Part shown: positions 46,379-59,419 of the stretch, piece after piece
Layout: every line of letters begins with the position of its first letter
Numbering within the stretch: the first letter of the stretch is position 1
Assembly (NCBI GenBank): GCA_002104905.1
Contig: MCFE01000100.1
Location: 1 to 64,000, forward strand
Reading direction: 5' to 3'
Origin: Basidiobolus meristosporus CBS 931.73
Taxonomy: Eukaryota > Basidiobolomycota > Basidiobolomycetes > Basidiobolales > Basidiobolaceae
Length of the DNA: 64,000 bases
Notes under the pieces: generated by a model
Told to the model about the DNA's origin: nothing
Database searches by the model: none
The model's input: the letters and a program-made list of their open reading frames with translations, nothing else
Program-made: the position numbers and the translations under genes

Positions 46379-48464
46379 ATGGACACTAAACAAACGTAGG
46401 TGGATACTACACGTTACTGACCACTACTTGAATTGACCCTTTATGGCATAGCGTTGTTTCAGCCCCCGGAAAAGTGCTGGTTGCCGGCGGCTATCTGGTT
46501 TTGGATTCCGACAATGAGGGAGTGGTGGTGAGCACAGACGCTCGCTTCTATACCGTTATCAAAAACAAAGGTGCCGCAACGGAGTTCTTGGACGCCGGCA
46601 GGGACATCGTCATCAGATCCCCACAATTCCTCGATGGCCGTTGGGAATACTCCTTCAAGGAGCAGCAAGGAGCCAACTGGCAATTGGAGGCTTGGTAAGA
46701 ACCTGAACGTGAATCGACATTTTCCCTCACCCTACTTACCTGCCGTTCATCATCTTGTTCACCTGTGGATACTAATCAGCTCCCAGGAGAATCGTAATCC
46801 TTACGTTGAGTCGACCCTAAGATACACATTGGGTTTGATTTCCAGGATGACTTCCAGAGAAGACTTCGATAAATCGCTGCAAGGTGGTCTGGAGATCACC
46901 ATCGTAGGCTCCAACGATTTTTACTCCCAGAGAGAAGAGGTACCTTTCCACCAAAGTGCCGCATTTTTGGATTTGTCAGTCGGTTGAATACTCAGTCTAT
47001 TCGTTGCTAGCTTCGACTTCGTTCGCTCCCGTTGACCTCCGAGGCGCTTCGCTCCCTCCCACCATTCTGCTCCACTCATACCTTGATTCGAAACGTGCAC
47101 AAGACCGGTTTGGGCAGCTCGGCCGCCCTCATCACCTCCTTGGTCGCCGCGCTATTGGTTCACTTTCGGGTTGTGGACCTGAAGAATGACGACTCTCAAC
47201 AATCGAACCGTCAACTCGTCCACAACATCGCACAGTTCTGCCATTGCTACGCGCAGGGCAAAGTAGGCTCCGGTTTCGACGTATCCTCCGCTGTATGGGG
47301 AACCCATGTGTATCGCCGCTTCTCCTCGGCCATTCTTGAGGAGGCAATGTCAGATGAGGTGAATCTATGTGCAGAGCCATCCTTTTCCGTGACCAATTGT
47401 AACCATCTCGTTTCTTCAGAACCCTCTAGATCTCAGTCGATTGCTCGAGGTGGTCGACCCTAAACAGCACCGGTAATTCCAAGTGAACCCCCCCCCCACC
47501 AGATATATCTACTCACACTGCTCGACGTACATCCCGTTAGGTGGGACAACGAAGTCCATCGTCTGGAGCTGCCCACAAACTTCATTCTCATGCTGGCTGA
47601 CATCGACGCAGGAAGTAACACGCCCAGTATGGTCGGGAAAGTGTTGAAATGGAGAAAGGCAAATCCCGAAGAAGGTACCGTTCCGTCGTAGTAGGCTCCA
47701 CTCCACCAATCCCCTTTCTAATCACCTGACAGCCTCCCGGAAGTGGGCCCAACTTGGATCCCTGAACTCCGCCGTCCACCAGCTCATCCGACAGCTGGCG
47801 CAACAGCAGCTAGCACACCCCGACGCTTATCACAAGATCACCGCGACCTGCTCCACCCGGAAGGCCTCCGAGGTAAGCTCTATCCATTCCTATTCGTCGA
47901 GAGCTTGACTGACTTGGCCAATTCATGTGTAGTGGAACACCGTTGGCGCAGAAGACGAGGTGTCCAATGGCATTCTGAGCCAGCTGTGCACTTTAACCTC
48001 CACATTCAATGTATGTACCAACCCTCCTAACCCAACTCTGCCTCAGCTTGTGCCCTAACATGATACCCCCCAGTCCATTCGACAGCATTTGAGGGAGTTG
48101 AGTGATCTCTGCGGGGTCCCTATCGAACCCGAGAGTCAGACCAGGCTATTGGACGCGTGTATGGAAGTCCCAGGAGTGGTGATGGCGGGAGTGCCAGGAG
48201 GTGAGTGCCACCTAGTTCTTGCGGGAATCCCATCGAGATGTCCCTGACTAACCCTAATTCAACTCAGCCGGCGGGTTTGACGCCATCTTCTGCATAGCCC
48301 TCTCGGATTCGGTTCAGTCCGAGGTGTTCAGGGTGTGGCAGGACTGGAAAGAGATGAGCGTGAGCCCGTTGCTCACCGAGAAGAGCACCCTTGGCGTGAA
48401 CGTGGAGGAGCATGTCGAGGGGCTGGAAGACGCCATCAAGGCCGCCTCCCTGGCTCGTCTGTAG
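46379..48464 (+). CDS. ERG8: Phosphomevalonate kinase Erg8
   Basis: A ten-exon gene of about 470 aa that converts mevalonate-5-phosphate to the diphosphate in the ergosterol/isoprenoid pathway. It is a GHMP kinase. The N-terminal A-P-G-K-V-L-V-A-G-G-Y-L-V-L-D is the first family motif. The ATP-binding loop is H-K-T-G-L-G-S-S-A-A-L, and G-K-V-G-S-G-F-D-V-S-S-A follows it as in all eukaryotic phosphomevalonate kinases. The C-terminal motif G-V-P-G-A-G-G-F-D-A-I is intact. The first exon is about 20 nt (M-D-T-K-Q-T), and the start follows from a gtaggt donor after it. One intron holds a run of ten C. All junctions I checked close in phase. Confidence 0.93.
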
Positions 48465-48630
48465 CGAGAGGCTGGTTACCCATCAGAACCGAATAAATGG
48501 ACCCATCGTTTCAGAGAAACGTTTTATTTAGGAATGTTTTGTACAAAATACAGTTAACAGAGTCTAAAGCCATGGATGAAACTAGTTGGGGGAGATGGAG
48601 CAGTAATGGTGGACAGGGGAATTAGAGGGA

Positions 48631-51527
48631 TTAAGCGAAGGGCATTTCGACCTCCATCTGGCTCTCCTGTTGGGCAGATTTGTTGCAAAGAGTGAGGAAG
48701 TATTCGAGGGTGTACCGGTTCTCGTCACAGGTCTTGTTCAGATCCTCCTGCAGCTTGGTGATTCCTTTCTGGAGCCCGCGAAGGTTGGGTAGCATCTGGC
48801 CGGAGTGGTTGCGGATGAACCGACCATGGTTGGTCAGTAAGCTGGTACACCACAAGAGATGGAACTCCAGATGGGGTGATTGCTCCATATGGCTACCAAT
48901 GAATTTGAGGACCTTCTCAAGGTAGTGCTCGGGAAGTCCCTTGACCACCAACGAGACATCCTCCGGTGGGATTGCTTCGTAAACTTTCTGAATAAGCGGA
49001 CGCTCGTTCAACTTGAAGGCCATGACGAATGCCTTGAGGTACTCCTTCTCCTCAAGCGTTTCAAGCGTGGTCTCGTAGGTGATGTCGATGTCCAGATCGA
49101 ACGGATCGAAGATCAAGGTTTCATCCAGCGAGTATATCAGGAGACCTTCAGTGGAGGCGGCGGCCCAGGATCTTCCGGTGGGGGAGAACTTCACCCCCTT
49201 GGTACGAGCCTCGGGACGAGTCTTACGAACCGAAAGATCCCCCTTTCTGACACCTGGTAAGCTACGGTCAATACGGTCTTCCGGATCACTCGGGTTGTCA
49301 TCGTCGTCGATCATATCGAGAGCACCTGCTTCGGTCATGTTCTTGCTGTTCAAAAATTCCTGGGTGCCATCGAGTGAGATGTTATGTGAGATTTGGAACT
49401 TCTTGACCAGGATCTTGCTCTTGATGTCGTAGATGCAGACATATTTGCTGCTGCCACCACCGATGACGCACGAGCCGTCGGCGGTATAGCAAACACTGTT
49501 GAATGCTTTGCCTGCTGACGAGTTCTCCGCAGTGATCTTATCGGCAGCCTTACGCCCACCAGAGATGTCCCTTCTGCCCTCGATGATAGCGGTCTGGGTT
49601 CCGTGCTCGACATTCCATAAGGAAATGTTTCCGTCCAAAGTGGAGGCGCACAACTCCTTTCCGTTGGGATTGAAGACAACGGCAAGAACCTCGGAGTTGT
49701 GGTTGAAGGACTCGACGTTCTTCCCGCGTCCGAAGATGTCCCAGAGACGAACGGTTTGATCCCAAGATCCGGAGGCCATCAGGGTGCCAGTGGGATTGAA
49801 GGACAACGAGCTGACGGGGCCTTCGTGTCCGCTAACGACATCTAGCAATTTCCCGGTTTGGATGGACCAAACATAGATCTCGAAAGTATCCATCGAGCCC
49901 GCACAAACAATCTCCCCACTAGGGTCCACGCTGAGTGCCGAGAATTGAACAGGCGATGGGGAGGTAAAGGTACGGAAGTTTCTGTAACGGAGCAAGTCAT
50001 AAGCTCTCACCGTGCCATCACGTGAGGCGGACAACACCACCTGGCTGTTCTTGGTAAACTCCACGGCAACAACTCCGGACGAGTGGTCCGAGAAGGTGAC
50101 GAAACAGAAGCCAGAGGTGGTGTTCCAAATCTTAACCTTGCCGTCATCTCCACCGGTGGCAATGTATTGACCATCGGAAGAATAAGCAAGGCAGTTCATG
50201 TCGTAGAAGTGACCTTGTTGCTTGAGCACGTAGGACTCCGACTGCCACTCCCACACAAGAAGCTGACCGAGCTTGGAGGAGCCAAGGGCAAGCCATTCGC
50301 CGGATGCATTGATACTTGCGGTGTCGATTCTGTTTTGCGAGATACTAATGTGTGCACAACGAGCGTGAGTAGGTGTAAGAAACAGCAAGAAGCAAACTAA
50401 GCTACCTCAAGGTGTGGATATTGGTGAAATCGGGTAGCTCCCAGATTCCGAAGATACCGGTGGTAAAGCCGACCAACAAAAGGTTGGATGTCTGGTGGAA
50501 CGCTGAGCAGACCACTCTAGCGTTGTTCTGCTTGAAATAATGCTTCGCACTGATGGTCCACTTCCCGCGGACCCCAAATTCCTCATCCTCGCTCTCCTCC
50601 TCCGAGACGACGTAGTCCCACACAAATAGGGCCCCGTCTTTACTGACTGTGTAAATGTTTCTCTGGTTGGCGGAGAAATACACCCCCACGATAGCATCCC
50701 GGTGCCCAGCGAGGGTCACTGGAGAAAACCCTTCGATGGGATCAAGGGAATACAATCTGCTAGTCATATCCTTGGAACTGGCGACGAAAAAGCTGCAGAC
50801 CGGTGGGCATTAGAATGGATAGGGAAATGCCATAAAATGAACTATTCCTTACCGAGAGTCAGGGGACCAGCAGATCGAGGTGACATCATCGTAATGACCG
50901 GTGTAGGTACGATGAAGGACAAAAGGCGAAAAGTCGCGGTTGAAACCAGGGGATTTCCACACCTGGATGTGCTTTCCATGAGTGTTGGCGAAGTATTTCC
51001 CGTTGGGACTGAATTTGATATCTCTAACTCTCTCCTTGAAGTTGAAGTGATGAAGGACAACACGACGTTGGAAATTAACCAGAAGGGCTCTACCGTCTAT
51101 TCCGAAACAATGGTAAACATCAGATAAAAGCAGCGACTCAACTTGCCGAAATACCTTCATCAATCGAGATCAGTAAGGAGGCATTTGGAGAAATGGCGAT
51201 TCTGTCGATGTTCTTGCGATTCTCGAAAGGGAAAGTGATCGACTTGTTGCTTTAGGTAAGGGGAAGGGTACTATTAGTCCACTGTTGTCTTCAAATATTT
51301 CCTGAGGTCCAGTAGTTCCAACATACTTCACAAGATCAAAAACGGAGATGCGATTGCCAACGGGGCTGATAATAGAGTTACCATCAGGGGTAAACACTAA
51401 GTTTCCCTGCTTATAGACAGTTCCGCAAAGATTCGAGAACTACATAGTGAGGGCAATGTGGTTGGTTCTACGGTGGGCATTGTCATTCATTCACACAAAT
51501 TGGCCTTACCTTGAAGTCGGATTTCAT
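48631..51527 (-). CDS. PWP2: U3 snoRNP/SSU processome protein Pwp2 (Utp1)
   Basis: Six exons (51510-51527, 51327-51439, 51155-51249, 50853-51096, 50406-50792, 48631-50344) give 856 aa (S. cerevisiae 923 aa). Pwp2 is a nucleolar WD40 scaffold in the UTP-B complex that processes 18S pre-rRNA. The N-terminus F-K-F-S-N-L-C-G-T-V-Y and the motif F-P-F-E-N-R-K-N are typical. Tandem beta-propellers follow, with repeats such as A-T-G-G-D-D-G-K-V-K-I-W-N and A-S-G-S-W-D-Q-T-V-R-L-W-D. The C-terminal helical domain (Utp12 type) has S-P-H-L-E-F-H-L-L-W-C. An acidic stretch with D-D-D-D-N near residue 620 separates the two parts. Confidence 0.95.
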
Positions 51528-51630
51528 CGATAAAGTTCACTTGTGAACGATTGTCCCCAGGTATAATTGATAACCACCAACACTATATCCCGATGCCTGC
51601 TTGAAAAAAAAGAAAAATTCCTGGAATTTA

Positions 51631-51645
51631 TTTTTTTTTCGAAAA
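51631..51645. promoter_or_regulatory. T-tract/CGA/A-tract element upstream of PWP2
   Basis: TTTTTTTTTCGAAAA lies 104-118 bp upstream of the PWP2 ATG (minus-strand gene) and matches the NIP7 element over 14 of 15 bases. Confidence 0.35.
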
Positions 51646-51790
51646 TGGGTTGGGTGGGTTCAGTTGCCTGATGGAACCGAAATGCTAAGCGGATCATAGT
51701 CACAAACCGAACTTCTGCTACTAATTGATTTAATGTTCTATTTTTTCGATCGATTTACAAAATGCGGGTACATTGAGCTGTTGGGAGGGG

Positions 51791-54700
51791 CTAAAGGCTT
51801 GAGGTAGTTAGCTGGTATACTTTGGGGCCCTTTTTGAGCAAATAGCTTTGATTATTAAGGGTGTCAATGAAATCATTGAAATTATTTAGTCGTAAATTCA
51901 TTTCTAGAGAAACGTTATTAGTCCAAGTAGTTTGGAATCCACTGTGATGAATGTTATTTACCTGAAGCAATCTGATAAAGCTGCTGGTATGTGAATCTAT
52001 TGTTGTAAGTGGATTCGCTAATGTTCTGTAGCCGCGAGATAAACCTGAAGAGCAGTGTTAATGATGATATGTTGATTGAATGAAGGGTCAACAAACCTTT
52101 TAGATTCCGATCTCTTACTCATTCCAGTTCCTAGGCACAGGGCAAAGGGTAATGGGTAAGGATAAGGGTTAATTGAATAGAGTTGAAGAAATTATATGCG
52201 TTACCTAGCTGAGACCGTTCGAAATCTAAATTTCCGAATTCATCTTTGTATGTTTCAAACAAGCTATATCTCCTAGTAATTGAAGAGAAATAAGTCATTT
52301 GATGCGATGCCACAATGGCCAGTGATACCCACATTATTTCAACCACCTCCGTGGCATCCTTTTTTGTCACTGTCTCCCGTAGTTCTGCTCTAGCTCGTGC
52401 TTCGGCTAAGCGGATCATGGATTCTAATTGACGTGTTGTGATAGGAGTCGAGTCAGGAGAGCGATGCTTTGCACGTAAAGTAAGATAGAAGTCTTGTAGT
52501 ATATCACAGGCTTCTTTAGAAAGTCTAGGTAGAGTAACTTAGCATCAAGAACACCAATTCCCAAATTAAACGCTCAAACCTTGGATGAACATATTTTCGT
52601 GCATAAGCAATATATTTTCGTAGTAGCGAGGGAGGGATCAGATCCAGGGATTCATAACGATTCATCTTCAGCTTGTTGATCAACGGCGTCTCGTCTTCGA
52701 CTTCCTGGGGTTTAGGATCGCCACCTTACGGGCAGATCAATAAAGGTTTACTACTAACTCTCAATTACCCAAGCTGGAATATTTGGGTGTATTACCAGAA
52801 AAATGCGATGTTTTTTTATCGTTGATTCCTGAATGTAGCTAGGAGGAAAATTAAAAAATGCTTCCTCAGAAACAACGTTACCTAATGGTACCAACCGCCA
52901 TAACATGTTCAGAAAGAAACATATCCATTTCCTCGTTCGGCTTGTCGATTAAAATAAAAATCAAATCGAAACGAGAAAGAAGGGCACTACTCATTTTCAG
53001 ATTTTCGGACACTGTCTTGGCTTTGCTATCAGCAAAGTGATGTGGGTTAGTTGCGTTTTGACGATGATATCCCTAATTCCTTAAGAAATTACTTGTAATG
53101 ACCACCAATAGGATTGGCGGCGGCTTCGGAAAAGTATGTTAGGGAATACTAATCAGGATGAGGTGGATGCTCAGGCTCCAAGGTACCTATAACACAAGTT
53201 CTTGCGGGGAGACTGCACACAATTCCGGCCTTGGCAATGCTATATTGAATTTTCAGAGATTTAATCTCAAAGTAATACATGTGCTTGAATCTGGATATGA
53301 GTCAATACCTGATACACTGCTGTTCCATTGCCTCTAACAAGGCATTGTGATCTGCCGAGATTTTGTCAAATTCGTCGATACAGCAACACCCTTGATCACC
53401 TAACACGAGGGCTCCTATAATCGATATTGAATAGCTGATCACGAAAAACGGGGTTATACTTATCCACAAACCAGCTTCCAACGCAAAATCGTTCGACCCG
53501 CTCTCTTTACACAGCGTCACCGTTAGGCCACTAGATGAGATACCGCTACTACCGCATACATATACACCCCTTGGCGCTACTTGAACGACAGCAGAAAGCA
53601 TTTGGGACTTTCCAAGGCCAGGGTCGCCTGATGTCCGTTAATACCAAACAAGCAAAACTTATAGAATTTTCTAAAACACCTTACCGACTACCAAAACGTG
53701 AGGATCCCCTCTGATCGACACTTGATTTTTTGCATCAGATCGTCTTCTTCCACCAAACAGTCCAAGGAGCAATCCAGCTACCAAAAACCATGTCACCAAT
53801 AAGTTTTGCAACTGCACACTTTGTAGAACAATACCTTTGACTAGCTCATGCCCGAAAATAGCTGGACACAATGAATTAACTAATAGCTTGAACAAATCAT
53901 TTTCTTGGAATAAATCGTGTATGAATTGAAGGTCTTTTCGGGTGAATTGAATTCCATCCTTGCTATTGTTGCCATCGTTTTCCTCGCTGCTTTCGGCCAA
54001 TGTCTCTGCTCCCCCAGCCTTGTAAATACCAATACAATCAAGATACAATATGTGCATCGTATTGGATGCCCTCGATTTTCCTTTGAATGCTACAAGGTAT
54101 ATTAGGTAATATATCATGGTAAGACAATTCATCCGTCTCACCATCTTCTGCTTGAATCACTTTGACGATTCCCGCACAGCTAACAACATCTCCAGGAAGA
54201 ACAGAATCCACCAATTCATTGGTTACCTCGCACTCTATGGTTCGAGGAACGCGGCCAGAATCTTTCTGATCATCAGCAAGTTTCTCCTGAATTCTAGGAA
54301 ACGTTATTCTTCCTAAGTTGCGTGGTCTATTTGCTATTCTATCATTTACCTGATTCGTTGCCAGTCGACAGTACGAGTATCTCCTTCAACACCTCTCTGA
54401 GGTTCGAAAACCCTTCCTTTACATCCATAGGTAAGGCATCCGGTTGGATGCACATACTTCCCGTCAGGGAAATGCATTGTTTGAATTTGAGAACAAGTCA
54501 CACATGTAAAGGACATCTGTGTGACAATGGGTTTAATCGAGGAAGTTCGAACGACTGAAAAAGTCGAGAATGAACTCGTTATTAGATATTCAATGTTCTA
54601 TAGAATGCAGAAAGAAAGTTTTAAAAACCTGTTCCACGAATACATATCAACCGCCCTATGGAAAGAAAATGGGGTTAACAACGGAAGAATATATAATAGA

Positions 54701-55702
54701 GGAAATGCTTACCTATAAGATTCGCCTTTAAGTCCTTCAAGTGGGTGAGTGGTTCAAATTGAGATATTCGAACAATAATTTTTGTTCGAGAAGCGTAGTC
54801 TTCAAGATCCTTTATCAGACCATCGTGAATGGTCTGCCTCGACTTTTCGATGATAGCCTTGGAGCATTTTAGTCAAAATTATTGTCTAGATATTTTGAAG
54901 GTACATACTTCGCTTATTGCAATTCCTAAACATCCCAGGACTATATTGGGCTCGACTTTAAAAGCCTCCTGAAGGCCTCCAAACGGGCAATGCTGGATGA
55001 TATCAGGGTAGTGTATTGTTACGCAGCTTTTTGTTCGCTAGTTCCGTCTTGGGACATGGAATTATATGGTTAGTTTGCAGTGAGTAGAGAGACATGATAA
55101 TGAGGAAGGCAACCTGGTAAGCGTCTATATTACGATTTACGTAACCAATAAAAGCTTTTATCATTGGCATGTACGGGTGGTTCGAGTTATAGTCTATTAA
55201 TCAAGGTTGGATAAACGATTGTCAATTAACACCTTGACTGCTACGTCCTAAGCAACTTACCTTCACTAGGAAAATACAAGTACCAATCTCGTATTGGGCA
55301 TTCAATGTCACTTGTTGAAGTGCGAGCTCGCTTTCTCGTACGAGGAATTTTTGGCGGCTGGGCTGGATTTATTGTTGTACTCACTGCGTTCATTACATTG
55401 CCTCTACTTTCTTTCTCAATAGTTACACCCATGGACGTCCGACTAGACCGCCCAAAATCCCGACCTTTCCCTTTACTTGAGGTAGCCATAGCAGAGTTAC
55501 CGTCTAGGGAAGGATGTTTTCTAGAAAATCTGGAGAAATCGATGTCGTTTGCTGGCGGCATCGCTTCGTTTGTCGACGGACTGACTATGTTGTGGACTAG
55601 ATTGGCGTGTTTGTTTAGTTGAAATTCACAGTCCAAATGAACTAGCCTCGATGTTTGATAACAATTAATGCATATAATGACTAGTGTAGATGCCGCAATC
55701 AT
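51791..55702 (-). CDS. MCM8: DNA helicase Mcm8
   Basis: A gene with about 17 short introns that encodes an MCM AAA+ helicase of roughly 800 aa. It is identified as Mcm8 by D-W-Y-L-Y-F near the N-terminus, a zinc finger with [13 protein letters not shown] before the Walker A (G-D-P-G-L-G-K-S, split by an intron), and L-T-V-T-L-C-K-E. The Walker B is C-I-D-E-F-D-K, the arginine finger S-R-F-D, and the C-terminus K-K-G-P-K-V-Y-Q-L. Mcm8, usually with Mcm9, acts in homologous recombination and crosslink repair. The start is uncertain: ATG at 55702 or, more convincingly, 55561, 47 codons later. No single ORF longer than about 160 codons marks this gene. Confidence 0.92.
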
Positions 55703-55803
55703 CAGCTAAACCACAATTGATCGCCTAAGTCAATCTCGCGAATTCTTGTGCATTGTAAACACCATCTTAGACATTGAGAATTTTAGCTCCACATTTAACC
55801 AAA

Positions 55804-55820
55804 TTTTTTTTCGAAAAAAA
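55804..55820. promoter_or_regulatory. T-tract/CGA/A-tract element upstream of NIP7
   Basis: TTTTTTTTCGAAAAAAA lies 123-139 bp upstream of the NIP7 ATG. A near-identical element precedes PWP2. T/A tracts of this kind resemble the RRPE-type promoters of yeast ribosome biogenesis genes. Confidence 0.35.
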
Positions 55821-55942
55821 GTGGACAAAGAGATCAAAGATAGAAAAAAAAATTAACAAGTGATGGCGAACTCAGAAATATGTGCAACTGGCGAAATAAT
55901 CACAAGTTGGTTCATTCACCTTTGTAGAGCTATCACATAGAA

Positions 55943-56724
55943 ATGCGTCCCCTTACTGAAGAAGAAACCAAGACATTTTTTGAGAAGCTTGCCAAATAGT
56001 GAGTGCTTTCTATATTTCAAGCAACCGAGTGGTCGCTAACAGCAATTCCCTGTAGTATTGGCCGCAACATCACACATCTCATTGATCGTTCCGACGAAGC
56101 CTACTGCTTCCGTCTCCACAACGACCGTGTGTACTATGTTAGGTATGAGAACGATATCTGAATACCCGGTTTGACTGTTCACCAACCGTTGTCATTTTCT
56201 TAGTGAAGCCATTATGAGAAAGGGCATGAGTGTAGGTAGAGATCAACTCATCTCTACTGGCGTCTGCTTCGGCAAATTCACAAAGGGTAGACAATTCCGT
56301 CTTCACGTCACCTGCTTAGATGTTCTAGCGCAATACGCCAAAGTAATATTCAGAGATAACTAATATCTTGTTGGACACGGACTAACGATTCATCCACAGT
56401 TCAAAATCTGGATCAAGCCTAACGGTGAGATGCCATACTTGTATGGAAACCACGTCGTAAAAGCACATCTTGGAAGAATCACTGAGGACACACCTGAGAA
56501 CCAGGGTGTGATTATTTACTCCATGAACGATGTTCCCTTGGTATGTGCCAATGCTGTTAATTTCTCGCTAGCCCCTTGACTAATCCCACCTACCATCACT
56601 ACAGGGCTTCGGAGTTACCGCACGTTCAACTGTTGCCACTAGAAAGCTTGAGCCCACCGCTATTGTCGCATTCCATCAAGCTGATATTGGCGAGTATCTT
56701 CGTGATGAAGATACTTTATTGTAA
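55943..56724 (+). CDS. NIP7: 60S ribosome biogenesis factor Nip7
   Basis: Five exons from the ATG at 55943 give 180 aa, the family length. Nip7 is an RNA-binding protein of the nucleolus needed for 27S pre-rRNA processing, working with Nop8/Nop53. The N-terminus M-R-P-L-T-E-E-E and F-E-K-L-A-K-Y-I-G are almost universal. The C-terminal PUA domain has [16 protein letters not shown] and [16 protein letters not shown]. All phases close. It diverges from MCM8 across about 240 bp and converges on STR2. Confidence 0.97.
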
Positions 56725-56954
56725 TCCATCTGTTATAATCCTACACTGGCACAAATTGTGGATAGTTTCGTATTCTCATTAGATTTTACATATCGAGTTA
56801 ATTAATAAAAAGAGCAAAAATGTGGAACTGAGCAGAGTGGGCTTTAATATTCGTAATCATGGGGATAGAAACGATGAAACCAAATAGAATAAAGACGAGT
56901 TGAAGATTGTCCGTTGTATGTAAAATGTAAGTGTCCATCATGTAATAAACCAAG

Positions 56955-59050
56955 TTAAACAGTGATTTGATCCAACGCTTCCTTGAAGACCTTGAGCAAA
57001 TGTTCAGGACACTCTAATCCGACACTTACTCTAACGAGGAAGCGGGATATCCCGTATTGAGAGGCCCAGTCAAGCTCCGTGTAGTGGGCTAAGATTGTGT
57101 AAGGACAAACAAGAGTGAAGTTAGTACCAAGTGACGGCCCTTTGGCACACTCAAGATGGTCAAAGAATTGGATGGCTGCCTCCTCTGATTCCAATATAAT
57201 CGAGAAAAGTCCGCCATATCCACCTTCGGGGCTCTTGAAGCTGTCATACGACTCGCGCATGTTATATTTGGGGTAGAAGATTTTCACAACTGCATCGGAA
57301 GTGAAGGATTAGAAATGAACATGGTAGTCGACACATATGAGGGAAAATCACCCTTTGGATGGGAAGCAAGAAAGTCGCACAATGTTTCGGTGTGGTGGTT
57401 CACCTTGTGGATTCTTTGTTTGAAGGTTCTAGAGTTCCGTTCCAAAAAGATCGCATCTTCACTCCACATAAGATCTTCGTAATCCTGCTTTAAGGTGGCC
57501 TGAAGCTGCTCGTAGTAGCGGCCATGAGGATTCAGCACCAAACTAGATGCACAAGTCCACATTAGAATACTCCATATTGATATTGGCAAGTCACTTACCT
57601 TCCACCCATGACATTACTATCCCCGCTGAAGATCTTCGTTAGGCTCGACACGACAATATCAGCCCACTCGAGAACTCGGACATTCACAAAGTTTCCTACA
57701 GTTTCGTCGACAACGACTGCAAACTCATATTTGTCGGCCAATTGCCTTATACGCTTTAGGTTGGGAGTCTTCAAAAGAGGGTTTCCTGGGAATTCACAGT
57801 ATAAGGCAAGTATCTTCTCCCCAGATTCCAGGAGTTGCTCAAGTTCGTCGAGATCTTTTTCCTCGCCATTGCCATAGAAATGGCATCCAGGGCCGAACTT
57901 CTGCAAAATCTTGAGGGTATCAACATATGGAAACCTAGTAAGACTGTTAATTGTCGGGCGACAAAGATCACGTGGTTTCAACTCCATTACCCAAAGCAAA
58001 CACTCTTCTGTGGGGGTAGCGTTTGAAGCAAGGTGTCGTGGCTGTGAAAGATTGCACTCATTCCTGTAGGGTAGAGAAACACATCATTCTCGGAAATCCC
58101 TTGGATACCGCGCTCCCCATCTGCAGTTGCATCGGAGCCATCATTTTCAGTATTCAGAACACCGGCAATTCTGCGTCGAAGGAAGATCTTGGCTTGATTA
58201 GCGTATTGAACGTCCAAATTACGCCCGTAACGCTCCTCAAAATAGGTTTCGACCTCTTTTTCCTCTTGCTCCACCTCGGCCCTATTCTCGCCTTTTGAGG
58301 CTCTGCCACTAAATCCACCACGGTTGTAGTGACGATTACCTTGAGTAGCCTTAGGAATTAATTCCCGGGAATTCTGCTCTTCGCGCTCCTTCTCCTTCAG
58401 CAAAAACAAACAATGCTCGGCCAGACGCGAGGAAATACCGTCACCGGCATGCTGCCAGAAGCTTTTGGCGAAGGGGAAAGCGTTCTTCGGGAATAAGACA
58501 ACTTGAAGAGTAACCGGTTTGTACGAAGACTTGGCAGGAGGGAGTATAGTGAATTCTGCAATTCGAGGTGTTGCCTCTCCCTCGGAGAATTCGTAAAATT
58601 TATTGATGAACCCGCGACAACGCTTAGCTACGCGGCGTGTAGAGAAGATCATCGAGCTTTCCTGCTCTACGGCAAACTTGCTTTCGCAGTAGCTCATCAA
58701 CTAGAAGGAAAGTGAATAAACACAGGAACCCTCCGAGAAATACCTTACTCAAACAGTACCTTTTTGATGTTGTAGTGTATACAGAAGCGGGGGTAACCAC
58801 TTTTCATGGCAGAATGAATTCTAGGCTCTCCTTCCTCATATGCGATATTGTCCGCCCAGGTAGGCAGACACACTGACACTGCGTGCGGAGTGTGTGCTGG
58901 AATGGGGGTTACAACCTCTTGTTTTTGATATTGAGGATAGGACGGAGTTGAGCTGATAGTCATTGTTGAAGAGAGTGGATATCCAAGGGCGCCCGAAAAG
59001 GGAATATATCGAAATGCTGGTGTTGTGGTATGGTACAAAATTTGAAGCAT
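56955..59050 (-). CDS. STR2: Cystathionine gamma-synthase Str2
   Basis: Five exons give about 650 aa, like S. cerevisiae Str2 (639 aa). The PLP enzyme joins cysteine to an O-activated homoserine to form cystathionine, the first step of cysteine-to-methionine transsulfuration. The fungal-type N-terminal extension starts with [11 protein letters not shown]. The catalytic half has [11 protein letters not shown], then [10 protein letters not shown] with the cofactor Asp. The Schiff-base lysine is in S-S-L-T-K-I-F-S-G. An acidic Glu-rich segment sits before Y-F-E-E-R-Y-G-R-N. The ATG at 59050 is first in frame; a second ATG 29 codons on would also leave the conserved part intact. Confidence 0.94.
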
Positions 59051-59419
59051 GAGTCATTTAGTATCTATATGCACAAGATCACCACTCATACACCTATATT
59101 GGAAACATTGGCGCTGAAATTAGTATTTCTGAGATTCGCAGGTTGGAGAGTGGAGATGGAGCAGCTTGTTATGGTAACAGAACGATTATCTTACAGATAA
59201 GCATAGATAGCATGCTGATACTAGCTGGTCCTAGCCTGGTGCCCTAACCCTGCATCAGACACTAAACAATTTTGCTTCCAAGTACGAATAAATGATTGCA
59301 ACGTGTGTTAGATGGCGAGCTTATATCTCAAAATGATAAATCGCCTATTCCACCCACATTTAACGAAGTCACATCCTTCCTATAAGCTATCTTACCTCAT
59401 ATAGCCTTTACTACACACT
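59051..59419. promoter_or_regulatory. Shared promoter of STR2 and cystinosin
   Basis: These 369 bp lie between the divergent start codons. A GATAAG pair lies near 59190-59205 and a CACGTT (minus strand) near 59302. No TATA box is convincing on either side. Nothing else is seen. Confidence 0.4.

Noticed and set aside
57960-57980. TCACGTGG (Cbf1-like site) near STR2
   Set aside because: It lies inside an STR2 intron about 1.1 kb past the start, not in the promoter, and a single hexamer is likely chance.
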